From Himantopus leucocephalus (lineage: Eukaryota; Chordata; Aves; Charadriiformes; Recurvirostridae): a stretch of DNA of 64,000 nt. The notes below the pieces were generated by a model. The model made no database searches, was not told the DNA's origin, and saw only the letters and a program-made list of their open reading frames with translations. Position 1 is the first letter of the stretch. Each line of letters opens with the position of its first letter. The stretch spans positions 76,929,772 to 76,993,771 of the forward strand of contig RSEF01000002.1 in NCBI GenBank assembly GCA_003993805.1. Direction: 5' to 3'. The position numbers and the translations under genes were made by a program. Positions 13,401 through 26,200 of this stretch are shown one piece after another.

Positions 13401-16400
13401 AAATAAATAAGTCCTTGGAAGTTGTTCTTGTGAAAACTTGCTTACCGTTTACTTATAAACATGCACATATGGAACTTGAGAAAGTCTTTCTGTTTTACTC
13501 ATTTCAGCATTACAGGGTGAATATGAACTAGTAGCAAAAGACGATATCATGCTGACACACAATGAAATTGTTGATAATTTTTCTGTTGATTTGCTTATTA
13601 TACAAGAATCAATTCAGGAATCAACTCTGAATACTTAATCATTGATTAAAAAGCAATCACTGCAGAAAAAACTGGGAACCACAAACTGGATCAAGAAAGC
13701 CTCAGAAAAAGAAGAGAGAAGTTTACCATTCTCGGTAACTATACCTATTTCACTACCTTTACAACTTCAGCAAAGGTACACATATTGGATTTATATAATA
13801 GTACTTTCTCCTAGGCAGACTATTTTATTTAAAACAGAACTAGATCTGGTACTAGACTTCTAGTTAACATTTTAAAGTAGTCTTATTCATCCATCAGCAA
13901 CATTTTTAAATATAAAAGTAATTAGGATTTCACATACTGTTTATATTCATGAGAACTATAATAAAATAAATTTGGTTTCAAGCCACTATACACTTTTACT
14001 TCCCTCAAACATATTTTGAGTATATTTAATACAGTCCTGCAGTATTAGATGTAGTGGTCCTTGCTTCCACATAAATGGCATGCACATCTACTTTGGATTC
14101 AAAACACATGCGGTACAATCAATTCACTTGCACCACATGTGCTCATCAACGTAAGTCCCTCCCTCCACTGCTGCAAACTTTAGGTTCTGTATAGCCTGAT
14201 AGTCAACAAATCTAATTTAACATCACCAGCATATATTAGCTCTTACAAATTCTGTTACAGAACTTGTACATATACAGAGCATTTACATTCTCCAGAGGTT
14301 TAAGATTAGTTGTAATCTCCACGGGTAAATCAAAGCCTCCAAGCAGTCACAACTGAGTAACAGCAAGAGAATGCAATGGATACAAGTGAACAGAGCCTGA
14401 CTATGAACGCACCTTAGCAAGTTGTAATTTTTCTGTAAAAGTTATTTTGCTTCCAGAATTTCAGAATCTCATAGTATGCTTTTCAGCATACACAACAACA
14501 TTTGCAGCTTAAAGGCAAGTCCCAAAACAGGATACAGCCACCAAAAGGTAACTTGAACCTCAATTCCACAGGAGTTTATAGGTCAAAAGGAGCAACTTTA
14601 AGTAAACACAGATTCTGAATAGCAACCAGCATAAACAAGCTCCAGCTAGAGCTGCTGTACACTCCCCCCTCTGTCTGGTACCAGTCAGACTCCTAGAAGC
14701 AGGCTTTGTACCAGCTGTACTGTGTTAATAATGCATGCAAGAAGACCAGCATAAGGGACACTGGAGTAGACTAAACACGACGAATCCGAAGGTGTTAACA
14801 AAGGTCTCTCCAGGAGCAAAAAGACAAGGATGCACTCTGGCAATTACTCCCCAGTAGCGTTGGGTTTATCAGAAATATGACAACAAAATTGCAACCATAT
14901 TTGAGAAATAGCAGAATGTGATAAGAGAAATCTACTAAGAGATTATAGATTGGTAGCTGCAACTGATGCATCAGCTTTACAAGCATTAAGTTTTACTATG
15001 TTTTTTAATGTCATAAAACTCCGACTATATACTACTATACACTGCATTTCTCTCCCACAAGTTTCAAAATTTTTCCCTCTGCATCTCTGTGATAGAATTT
15101 TCCACAAGCCCATCACATTCAACGATGACACTGACTGCATTTCCGTACAGGCCACTTAAAAATAAATAAATAACAAAGCCTCCAGAAAGTCCCTTCTTAT
15201 CTCATGCTAGCAAGCTGACATTTACCATTAGGTGGCAGCGTAAGATCATCTGTTCCCTCCTCCCACACCAACAGTTTTGGAAGCTGTCGTGGGAAGAGGG
15301 AAGCATCTGTATTGAGTGGGTGGATACAGAAGTTATGTGGAATGTACTTAGCATGTCAGCATTTGCTTTCATGTACGAGATGGATCCACCATAATGACCT
15401 CTGTGACATGCAAAACAACAAACACTATTCAAAAATTTTCTAACCACCACTAGGTCTGACTGCTGTTACTGCTTTGCAGAGAATGGATTTTCTTAGTCTG
15501 ACAGAGTAGGTAGAGGAGGCATGGAACCTTTGATTAAACGAGACTTGACATGCAGGAGGGGAAAAGTATGTGGTACATCCGAACAAGCAATTCATTCACA
15601 AATCTTACGTAGGTCTAAATTTTCCACAAACAGATTTCAACCAGTGCCTTTATGAAACAGGCACCACGTATTCTCTCCCAGAACTGTTTAAAATTCTGAA
15701 CAATCCTATGTTGGTAGGACGTAACCTACCAACCCGCTCTTTTAACAGCTCTAAACTGCTAAAACCAACCCAATTACTGCAACATCGCTGTTAACGTTAG
15801 CTTTTTCATACCAAGTTTCCACATTTCTCAGACTGAGGAGACTACTCTGCATACTTTTTCCTGCAAGCTATTTAAGCCTTCTGTGAAGGTTTCGGGCTAC
15901 ATCTGCATAACACTACAGCCAGGAACATTCCTTGGGGAGGAAGGTGGCACAGACCAGCTTTGCACTTAAAGCCAGCATAAAGATGGTGATAGAAAACTAA
16001 AGCTTTATATCAGTCTTTACTCCATTCTGAAAATTAAAAAAATAGAACTCAAAGATAAATATTTAAAATGCTAATTTTCTGGTGTGAATGAAATACTTCA
16101 CAGCATACACACAATATGCACTAAGTGATAGCAATGTAAAAAAAACCTCATCTAATTGGATTGGTTCTGTGTTTTAAAAGATGAACAAAAAACTGTTACC
16201 AAGGCAGGAGAACAAATGTGCGCACACACTCTTCTACGAATACATTCGTGACTTTAAGGATCACCACTGAAACATAATAACCACCAAGTTCAAGTTTCAT
16301 TACAATATAAATGATTTTGCCATTTAGCAACTGAGATTCTTATTTAGTTGTATGGCACAAGAACAACAATTAATGCTTGGAAAATATGAAGAACTTATCA

Positions 16401-19400
16401 GCCAGAAATTATGTATACTTTTTACTTGATAAACTAGCGGGCTGAAAGATGATGGCTTGCACGTTGTGTATACACATAACATTTAAAATATCTTGACTAT
16501 GTAAAAAACAACAAGGAGGATGAGCGTATATCCATAGTTTCTACTTTGCACCCTTGCAACATTTGAATATGAAAAGAGAATTCCAGTGCATATTCTGAGT
16601 ATATTACTCTTACAATATATCTAAAGGCAGTATTCTAATTATTAATAGAACAGAACATGTTAGACCCACTATTATCTATTTCCTTTAATTCACAGTTCAA
16701 ACTTTTTGTTCACTTAAATACCGGTCACTGCCAATTAAACTCCAATCTGAAGTCTACTGAGTCAGAGTAAATATTTTTTTTGTCCCTGTGCTTGCCTAAT
16801 AGTTTAATAAAATGCTGTACTAAAGCATGTCTGTTCATTACTTACAGGATCTTTTTTCTAGTATGCCAGTGTCCCATTTGCAACACCTTGAAAGTACCCA
16901 CCTGAATTATTTAAAGGCTATGATTAATTTTTAAACACATTTTAATTGGACAAAGTACCATAAACAATGTTTAAAAAAAGCCACAAAAATAACTTTTAGA
17001 ACTAAGCATAACCCATACTAAATTAAAAAAAATAAAATATCAAAACAGATAGGTGGATCTAAGCCTTTTCCACGCTGCACGTTGTCTTTTCTGTATCATT
17101 TGCTGATGACAGACAACCACTTTCTAGAGGGAGGACTTCTTTCTCTCTTTCAGTCTATAGTCCACTCATTTGCTGCCTTCTTTTCAGGGTGCTCCCATCT
17201 AGCTTATTCCTATCCTCTTTTCTCACATCTGTTATATTGACTCATGTTCCCTCTCTCAAACTGGTCATTTTCAAGAACTAGTGCTTGCCATAACCTTCAT
17301 GCTTCACCTCCAATGAACTTGGAGATCAATGAACTAGACTTGATATTATGCTTGCCCAAAGATTTCCCAATTTCCCCCCCCCCAAAAAAAAGTTGTCTGT
17401 ATTTAAGCATTTCTGACTTATTTCTTTTTCCACATAAAATCTGAGGCTTCATTAACATGATATTTTCTAATGTTTTCAGAAGAAACATTTAAAAATATAA
17501 TATCATTGGTTTCTTATTTAACAAACACCCAAACAGATGACTCTAAATTAAAGAAATCCTAAACTAATGCTGTTTAGGTTAAGAATTATCTTCCAGAAAC
17601 CTATCACATTGACTCTGTCTTAACTGTAAGAGCTATCAATTTTGGTTATGAAGTCAAATACTACATTAGAAGTTTTGTTAACATAAGAACAAATTAAAAG
17701 TAACAGTGTCATAACTATTGTATTTACTGAAAGAAGCATTGTGAGAAACCTATGGATAGAGGACTATGCAACAGAACTAGTTATCTTGATTTAGATCCCA
17801 GATAAAGTATTGGAAAAGTTGTTGCAGGGTTCAACAAATGCAGAATTAAAGCACAGAAAATTAGTTTTCATGTCAGCCAGTCACATCTGTTTCTTACAAT
17901 GTTTGAGAACATATTACATGGGCTCTGAGATTAAGTGCTTCATTGAAAAAAGTAACCAGACAAAATTAATATATTGTCATTTTAAAGGAGACTTGCTACT
18001 GTCAGATTGATTAAAAATTTAGTTTTATGCAATGTCAATAGAATACATCACATGGATTAAAGAATTAACTACAAAAAAAAAATCTGTGGATAAGCAAACC
18101 TGAGAACATCCATAGGTAAAGTCTTACTAAAGCCCACATTATATTCACCAGTATTTGCATCATCACCCATAATAGCTTTATCACCAATATTTTTTTATAA
18201 ATAGTTGATAAAAACATTAAGAAGAAAGACTGTCATGTGGACTGAGAAGACAGACTTGTCAAGGAAGCAACAATTAGAGCAACATGGTCAAATGCAAAAA
18301 GACGTAGCTGGGATAAAGGAATCCAGGCCATCCCTACAGAAGAATAAGCAACCTTGCCAGCAGCAAAAGTAGTAGCTCAAGAGAATCAGTTAACAAGCCA
18401 CTCACTGTTAGTTGCCAGTGCAGCACTGTGGTAAAAGGTATTATTATGATTTTTTTTAATTCACAAACAGGGAAGGCAGAGTGAAGGAGAGACAGGAAGT
18501 CTTCTAATAAGACACTGGAATACTGTCCACAGTCCTAGAGTCCCCATTTTAAAAGGGCTGGAAAACCAAAGAAGATGAAAGAAGTACCTGTCAGAAGTTA
18601 TGCCAGAGGCTGGAGAAAAATACTTAGAGACAAAATCTTCAGCTTATTACAAAAAAATTGGGTTAGTACTTTGAAAAGAAATACACACACATATTCAAAC
18701 TAGGGAAGAAATGCAAAGCCAGAGGCCGGAAGCTGGTGATGGATCCGCTAGAAATCCCATACAGATTTTGGGAAAGTGCAGTTTCCCCATTAGAACAAGG
18801 TAACAATGGACACTGCAGATTTTCTCCAATGCAATCCGCCCTCACAAACAGCAGATGAGACCTCTGGTAATAGTTTAATTTTAAATAACCTTTGGTTTTG
18901 GTAAAGCTGGTCTCTTGATCAAGAGAAATATTACGCCTGGTGCTATTTCTAGGAGGTGGGCAGGTTTGGAGCTCTAAGAGCATCCCACTTAAAGCCCTCT
19001 AATGCCATTTATCACTCACTATGAAGTTTCTATTTCAGAAAACAGTGTCATAAATTCCACCATACTTATGAAGGAAAGTAAAGAAGTCTGTGAGTTGGAA
19101 AACAGAATTAATATTAAAATAAAATAGTTGATGTGCTATAATAAATCACATTTTACAGCGCAATTTTAGCAACAGATAGCAATCTAAACATCCTTAAAAT
19201 CTCCATGAAATTCAAATGCAACAATAAGTATTCTATAACTACAATGTATAAATCCAAAGCCTTAGGTTATTTACCAATCCTCAAAATCTAAACATCACTG
19301 GAGTTCAATATATCAGGCTTTTAGATTATCTACAGTTCTAATTGATGATCCAAAAATGAGGATTATGAAGCACGATAGAATGTGCACCAACAACTCTTCT

Positions 19401-19548
19401 GAATACCAAATAGCATATTGACAGCTAATGTATGTGTGTATTTTTAAATCTTTGCCTGCCCTGTAAACCATTAAACTTTCCTGGAATTCACATAGGTACA
19501 TACAGAGAAAACCACTAAAAAAGTGGATTAAAGGCATTTGGTACTCAC
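10455..19548 (-). other. EXOC2: EXOC2 intron 4
   Basis: A roughly 9-kb intron with donor GTGAGT (minus strand, ending at 19,548) and acceptor CAG (at 10,455). It contains a short CR1 3' end at 11,527-11,595. Apart from small A/T tracts and a short CA run near 18,685, I see no gene, RNA or element that I can support in 10,455-11,526 or 11,596-19,548. Confidence 0.85.
11527..11595 (+). mobile_element. CR1 3'-end fragment
   Basis: Contains GTTGGACTAGATCATCATTG, then GGCCCCTTCCAACTGAA, followed by a short ATTCTATTCT tail. This is the typical 3' terminus of an avian CR1 in plus orientation, severely 5'-truncated. It lies in EXOC2 intron 4. Confidence 0.88.
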
Positions 19549-19675
19549 TTGTCTATCTCAATACCAAGTGGATTAGCTGGACGTAGGGACAAGGGGGGAA
19601 TCCCTTTGTTCCTATCAGTGCGCATGTCATAATAGTTCATTTCATCCACCCAGACAGCAGACTGATCCAAGATAC
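19549..19675 (-). CDS. EXOC2: EXOC2 coding exon 4
   Basis: A 127-bp exon with acceptor TTTTCTCTAG|GTATCTTGG and donor GAGATAGACAA|GTGAGT. It enters in phase 1 and exits in phase 2. The translation reads [18 protein letters not shown], then [19 protein letters not shown] and IEID. It covers about residues 99-141 of Sec5, the linker following the IPT domain. It is highly conserved across vertebrates and matches the family without insertions. The final AA combines with the A that opens the next exon to make Lys. No truncation, frameshift or stop. Confidence 0.97.
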
Positions 19676-21114
19676 CTAGAGAAAACAAAGCCCAGATCCT
19701 TAAAACAACAAGGGCGGTCCAGCACCATCAACTTCTAACATACTGAATTAATTTGAAAAATCCTGATAAATATAAAATGCATGCCTAGGTAATATATTGG
19801 AAGACACATGGCAAAACAACCTGGATGCAATTAGGCTGAATTATTTTATTATAGCTGCTGAAAAGGTATCCATGGCTGGGCATCAAACATTACCTTCTTA
19901 CAGAGTGCAAAGTCTGACGCACTTTAAGAGAATTTTCCTGATCACAGAGTATTAGTATTTTTCATTTCTCCAAGTATTTTGGTAACTGTCCAAACCTTGT
20001 CATATACTACCTTCAAAATGAGCAATTACCTGGAGGTCTTCTTATTTGCACATTTTAGAGAAGATCCCTTTTCTGTGCCACTCACTAACCAAAAAGAAGT
20101 GAACTTCGGCCACGTGCCAAGATGGATGACTCAAAGGACACAGGACTGAATTTCTTTTCAAAGCCTTAGCACAGACAATACATAAAGGTGAGGCAGAATA
20201 GGTCTTGGCCCTCAGCCAAAAATGAAGCCAGCCATTCTTTTGGCCATGGCCTTCTTTAACATACCCATCAGATATTCAACACCAGAAATTACACCATCCT
20301 CCCACTTACCCAGTTTTTAAAACATGAATTCTCCTCTCCCATCACCAAAAGCTTCACTGTGTAACACGTACACTTGATTCACCTTTCTGTTATTAAGATC
20401 TTAGTACAGCATGGGAGAAATCACGTGTTATTTAACTGTCACTGAGCCACAGAGAACAAAAGCTGAAAACAGTTCTTGTGGGAACCTCTATGTTAGAAAA
20501 TCTAACTATCCAACTTCAGCAATGAGGTGTTCCGAAAGAAACATTTTCAATCCAGAGGGTATTTAGACTGGATTCTAGATTAATCAGAGGTCCTAGACTG
20601 CTTGGCAACATCATTTCAATGGTTAGGCATCTCATGAGAAATACTTAAGACTTTCCGTCTCGCAGGATGGTTTGAATTACAAATAAGAAACGGCACTGAG
20701 GACTCAACTTTCTTTAAAGGACTGTCAGTTCAGGATTTAGGTGTAAAGCTCATGAGCTGGTTTATATTTTGTATTTATCTAGTACACTTAGGAGTAATTA
20801 CTGGATCTGTTATGAATTTTTTTTTTTAATTTTAGGAGTTTAGTGCTACTCTTACAGGAAAAATAAAGGACTACTTTTCATTAGTCATTGAGGGTTTTAT
20901 CAGGATATCAAGATAGGAGGATTAATTTCACACATACCATGAGTTTATCTATGCATATATTTGCACATTTCATTGATATACTCTGCTTTTCCTAGACAGC
21001 TGAAGATTGTCCTGAGGTAGATCCATTTTAAACATACGTTTTATTTAAAAGAGGCACTCAGTCATATATTTGTTTAGCAAAAAAACCAGATTTGAATTTG
21101 AACAAGAAAAATAC
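19676..21114 (-). other. EXOC2: EXOC2 intron 3
   Basis: Short intron between the IPT exon (donor GTATTT) and exon 4 (acceptor TCTAG). No repeat or internal gene recognised. An isolated CACGTG E-box at about 20,111 is a single short motif without supporting context. Confidence 0.85.
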
Positions 21115-21291
21115 CTATTTTTTCCGGTTTAAGCAGTTTGAAGGAAACAGTTGAAGTTCCTTTGCCACCAGACTTTGTAGTAACAATAATGTCTCCCTTG
21201 TCATTTTTAGCCTGTCCGACTCGACACACAATTTTACTGGCAGACATCCATTCAGCAGTTAGCAGACAGTTGTGCCCACAGATTGTTAAAC
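21115..21291 (-). CDS. EXOC2: EXOC2 coding exon 3: IPT/TIG Ral-binding domain
   Basis: A 177-bp exon that enters and leaves in phase 1 (59 codons' worth). Acceptor is TTTTTCCCAG|GTTTAACA and donor AAAATAG|GTATTT. The translation begins [11 protein letters not shown], continues through [17 protein letters not shown] and ends LLKPEKIG. This is a near-identical match to residues ~40-99 of vertebrate Sec5, the larger part of the immunoglobulin-like IPT/TIG fold that binds GTP-loaded RalA and RalB. The RalA-contacting residues Thr11 and Arg27 of the human protein lie in the preceding exon, which I could not find. Joining to the next exon restores GGT ATC (Gly-Ile) exactly, giving EKIGILDQ as in the family. 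Identity is very secure. Confidence 0.97.
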
Positions 21292-21990
21292 CTGGGAAAA
21301 AGAAAAAAAGAAATACCCTACTGTGAATAGGAGTATCTTTTGAAATTCTGTAATGCAAATACATTTATGATGCTTCATATATTTTACTTAAATGTATCAC
21401 CCTTCTCCAGTCCCTTACAGACAACTACAGTGAAAGAGTTACAAATACTTTTTAAGATGTTTCCTGGGCGACTTCAGGTCTTTTGTCCTAGTGACACTTC
21501 ATGAGACACACAGTGCTGCTTGAAGCTTATTTTAATCTCTTGCACCAGTTACAGGCTACTGCAACTTCTACTTCATATTGTACGATAGATCTTCTGTTTG
21601 CAAGACACTAGAGAACTGCTGTTCAGTATCGTACTTACATGAAACTTCCATCAAAACTGCATGGAAACAATCTTTTATAAGTCCACTTCATATGACTTTG
21701 CATAGCAAAAAAAAAAATAAAGAAACTCTGCAAAATATTCACAATGACAATGTTTCTTCAGCAGTATTTGTTTAGCTGTAAATTTGTGGACACAGAAGGG
21801 TTTTTTGGTCAAAAAAGTATAATTGACAAATATTCTGTCCCAATCTCTTCTGTACAAAATCCATGATGCAAGACACTGATTCTGCTGAATAAACTGCCCT
21901 TGTTGTACGAAAGAACAGTCATGTAATGTTCATGTTTCCTCTTCTAAACTTTCTCATAACAGATGTACAAATGACAAACTATGAAATAAA

Positions 21991-22174
21991 AATCACAGAA
22001 TCATAGAACGGTTTAGGTTGGAAGGGACCTTAANNNNNNNNNNNNNNNNNNNNNNNNNNNNNNNNNNNNNNNNNNNNNNNNNNNNNNNNNNNNNNNNNNN
22101 NNNNNNNNNNNNNNNNNNNNNNNNNNNNNNNNNCTACAACCTCCTTTCAGGTAATTGTAGAGAGCGATAAGGTC
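21991..22174 (-). mobile_element. CR1 3' part interrupted by an assembly gap
   Basis: The left flank AATCACAGAATCATAGAACG...GGTTGGAAGGGACCTTAA is the reverse-oriented CR1 3' end. The right flank (22,134-22,174), read on the minus strand, gives GACCTTATCGCTCTCTACAA followed by TTACCTGAAAGGAGGTTGTAG, the well-known end of CR1 ORF2. Between them are 100 N. In other avian copies the missing part is a few hundred bases. Confidence 0.92.
22034..22133. other. assembly gap (100 N)
   Basis: Exactly 100 N within a CR1 copy, inside the interval where the EXOC2 start-codon exon is expected. Confidence 0.99.
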
Positions 22175-22228
22175 AAGGTACACAGGTCCTACAGAAGTCA
22201 TAAGGTACACAGGTCCTACAGAAGTCAT
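22175..22228. repeat. perfect 27-bp tandem duplication
   Basis: Two identical 27-bp copies back to back (22,175-22,201 and 22,202-22,228), each starting AAGGTACACAGGTCC and ending GAAGTCAT. The first copy begins at the edge of the CR1 fragment. This looks like a recent replication-slippage duplication or an assembly artefact next to the gap. Confidence 0.95.
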
Positions 22229-24619
22229 AAGAGGCAAAAAAGTTTCTTTTAAGGAGTTCCACAGTAACTTTGCGTCACCCATTCCATTTCATGACTCCTG
22301 AATTCTTCTACTAAGACACAATAACATCCTTAAAATTCCTTGTAAAAAAATTTCATTTGGTATTCTGGAACTTTGTAAAGTTACCTATGATCAGCTTCTA
22401 ATAGGAATTCATCTGCATTGGAAAGGCAAGAACCTAAAATAACCTATGGGAAGAAATGTTTTTATTTTTACGAAAATCCAGGAATGATGAAACAGGTCAG
22501 TATTCAAAAACCTTAGGTACACATACAGAATACTTTAGTGTACACAGTTTTTAAAGTTCAATTTGGTAAAAAAATATGTGGAATATAAGCCAAGCTTCAT
22601 AAGGCTTCTCTTACCTATTTTTACTTTGGATCAAGGTATATTTTCTATTTTCATTTGCAAATAGTCAAGTCCATGAAACCCAGAATCTCTGTAAATCATC
22701 CCTAACAATAAACTGCAGTAAAGTTGCAGTTTCCAAGTACCTGAAGTTAGAAAATATCAGAAGCAAGTAAGCTATCTTTGTTTCAGCCACTTCTGCATAT
22801 ACAAAATACATTAACTGTACCATCATGCCCCATTCTTCTACACAACCTCCCCAAATTTTTCAGTATTACTAGATAGGTCTGCCATGAGGATCAAAGCAGC
22901 TCCCACTGACGGGTTTCATTCTTGATGTTCTGAAGTTGGAACGTGCACTGAAAATGAAAATGGAAATCTGAAAGACAGGAATAAGGAGGAAGATCTGGTG
23001 GTAAAAGTAATCAAATACTGCCCCCCGAGCTGGATCCTGTCTCTTTGTCTCTTATCTATAATACAGATGCGCAGCAGGTCACTTATAATAAAACTTTACA
23101 GAAAGATTTTTTTTCTTCTCAGTTTCCAGGTGTCCAACTTCAGAGCCTACAGCCACACCCAAAGTGAGTGTGAAACGTACCCTGAACATACGGAATGCTG
23201 CACAATGCTCCGAAATATTCAGGTCCTAAATAGCCCCCTCAAATCTATAAATAGATTTGATTTTAAACATCTGTTTCTTATTTTCACATATTTAAAACAG
23301 GAACGCTATCACAAATCACAAAAGCTATTTTGAAGACAAATTCATTAATGTGGAAGGGGCCATAGAACTGAATGCCATAGAACTATTAATATCTTTAGAG
23401 AACTTTTGAGACTACTTTTGAAGAGTGTGCAATTATTAAGAGATGGAGATTCTTGTTAAACAAGCAAGAACATAGTAAGTTGCAGTATGTGAGCCATATC
23501 CAGTACATGAAGGAAGTCTGGTAAGAGCCCGTGATAATACAAACAACATATGACTGGAACTAAGGTGGTTTGTTTTGGTTTTGTGTTTTTAACTGGCAAA
23601 CCTCATAATATTTCCTGACTGGTTGACTTCACAACATTAAAAATTAATGTTTTGTGAAAAACATAATGTAATTTCCCAGTTTTTTGCAAACAACAAACTG
23701 ATGAAAAGGAATTAAGTTATATAGTATCATATTGATGCTCTTATAAATCTGTATGTAAAATACTGGAACCTTTTACATGAACACAACATGAGTCTAGAGA
23801 AGCGCGTAGTCAACTGATGCAGTCTATAACCTTGTGGGTAGAACAGCACTGAAGGAGAGGAGGGCTCTATCAGCAGATTACAAAGAAATCAGCTGACAGT
23901 CATCTCCAGCTATGGAAGAGAAGGTTGTGCTCTGGCACGCAGAGTCCCCTCCCTCCTGCCCTACTCCTATTTCTTTCCCAGCACTGTTTTCCCCCCCTCA
24001 CACACAGTCTCTGCCTCACTTCAAAACTGAGGCCAGGTACCAGTCTTGCAGCCAAACTATTCCTGCCCTTATCCTGCTGATTCCTTATCCTGCTGCCCTT
24101 ATCCTCTGACTTCTCATCCATAAGTTCAAGCAGGGAGGGAGAGGGGGGTTAATATTGCAATACTCCTTTCAAATCCAGACACCTTGGTAACTCTTCTTCG
24201 TTACCTCCCATTCCTTACCCCAAGCCTTCTTCTCCAGATAGCCCACCTGCACTACTGTTGATCCACTTCCTTGCCACAGCTGAAAATTATAGACCCGGTC
24301 TTCTGTCAAGATCCCTAGTCTTGGACTCACAAGGCTTGCCCAGCTCTCCTCTCATCTGCACTGTATTCAAAGCTACATTACCACAGCACCGCCTGACAAA
24401 GCAACAGGCAGCACAATAAAAATAAGCTTCCCAGTTCCCATTGTTAAACTTAATACTACCCGGAGCGATCAGGATCAAAAATTGCAGGGAGAGACTTGTT
24501 TATTCCCGTACAATTACAAGATGCGTATGCACAGAAGTTCAGACCTTTCAGAAGTTAACGTTTCCTCTGGAGTCCTGTGCGAAGAGGGTGTTAGAGAAGA
24601 ACCAGGTGCCTAAGTTTAC

Positions 24620-24723
24620 CTATAGTGAGGAGGACAAACTGCATCTATGCCTCATGATCTTATCCACGTAGTCCTTGCAGCTTTTCTCAGAGATCCTCAG
24701 CAGAGCTCGAAGATACACAACAG
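24620..24723 (-). other. candidate alternative first-coding exon of EXOC2
   Basis: A 104-bp segment flanked on the minus strand by a good acceptor (CACTGTTCTTTTACAG|CTGTTG) and a good donor (CACTATAG|GTAAAC). In the phase needed to splice to the IPT exon, a TAG is followed directly by an ATG. The frame from it encodes MQFVLLTI and joins to GLTICGHN. The ATG context is weak (T at -3). It would replace the first ~40 residues, including the RalA contacts Thr11 and Arg27. It does not resemble the canonical exon. It may be a chance splice-site pair; there is no transcript evidence here. Confidence 0.25.
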
Positions 24724-25696
24724 CTGTAAAAGAACAGTGGGGTTATGTCCCCACATTCACACTGAGCCACCTTCTGCAGAAAGCAGCATGTGTCTAGATA
24801 CCAGTAAGACAACATAAAACACCTCTTTCACTTTTCAGCATTTTTTTGTAAAGATTTATATAGAATGTTAATCAGTAACACAGATGTAAAAAAGCCATCT
24901 TCAGGAACTCAGTGGTAATATGAAGAGGAAGAAATACTGAAGAAAACAAGTAAAACAGAAGCTACTTCGGTATTATTTGGTTGATTTTCCCCTCCCCACC
25001 CCCCCAAAAAAAAAAAGTTATGGTTCCCTTGAATTGCAGCCGTTGTTCCTTTCAAAATATCTAGGCACACAGGTAATTGGCTTGAATCAATACCAAAACT
25101 CAAAAGTAATATTACAACATATTTTTCTGGATTTTAGAAATTGGCACTAGATCCCTCTTCGTGATGAGCTAAATAAATGTAATAAAAATGCTGAGCCTCC
25201 TGAGGTCTAACATTTCTTCTAAAGTATTTCCATACTTACTGCAGAATTGCTTTAAAATACCTCACTGGAATGAGAATACCACAGTAAATCTCAACACATT
25301 ACAAAAGAACTAGAGCACTGAAATGTTCTATTATTATTATTTTTAAACAGCAATTGGTTTCTTTTATTTCAAAGAGTAAGTGAAGGAACTCCATGGAATC
25401 TGTCTTTACTACAAATATCAAACAAATGCTTGCGAGCCTTCAATTCATTTGTAATGTTTCCTCCCCTTCATGACAAACGTGTCAATAGTTAAAATAACTG
25501 AACTGCTTATTGGGAAGCCTAGCCGGTATACTACTGTGGCCCAGAAGCAAGTTTCTAATTTTTTTTAAATATTTAAGGCAAAGCTAAAAAAATAATTACT
25601 TTTTCATTTCATTAAAAGATACAATCATCTAATTAAGAGCTTTTGTTGCAATTCTATACATTGCCCTAAAGAGAAATTTTATTCTTTGAAAATATG

Positions 25697-25730
25697 TATT
25701 ATTATTATTATTACTACTACTACTATTATT
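25697..25730 (+). repeat. trinucleotide microsatellite (TAT/TAC)n
   Basis: Uninterrupted TAT units followed by TAC units and again TAT, within EXOC2 introns 1-2. Confidence 0.9.
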
Positions 25731-26174
25731 TTAAAAGCAGCCCTCTTACAGAAAGACTGCTTCTTATACAGACTAGGGAAGATTGCATAAATACAGTTTT
25801 CTATACAAGATATTTCCTGTGAGGAGCCAGGCTCACTGAAGAAGTGTTGAGAAGACTATTTTTTTGCAGTGGACAACCTTCTACACTAACAGAGGTCTCT
25901 CTCCCCCTTTACACTCCCCCCCAACTTCATTTCCTCAGAATATCTCCCCAACAGTTTAACATAGATGACATCTGTTTGACTGCTCCCATGATCTTGCCCA
26001 TATTATTCTATTATTCTGTCATAATTCTTGTTATGAAAGTGCAAGGAGTTAGAAAGCCTCCGCAAGGACCACCTACTACAAAGCCATTTTGAAAAATGCC
26101 TTTCATAAACATCATATTCGTCCTTTACATGAGCTTCTCAAATAAACTATCATCTCACAAAGGTTTGGTTCAAT

Positions 26175-26200
26175 AAAAAAAAAAAAAAAAAAAAAAAAAN
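26175..26200 (+). repeat. A25 homopolymer ending in a single ambiguous base
   Basis: Twenty-five consecutive A, preceded by CAAT (so an AATAAA is formed at the border) and followed by one N at 26,200. It may be a polymorphic homopolymer or a join between contigs. The upstream sequence shows no recognisable retrocopied gene. Confidence 0.9.

Noticed and set aside
25844..26199. Possible processed pseudogene: open frame, AATAAA motifs and a poly-A tract
   Set aside because: The translated frame matches no protein I recognise and no target-site duplication was evident. AATAAA is frequent in AT-rich DNA.
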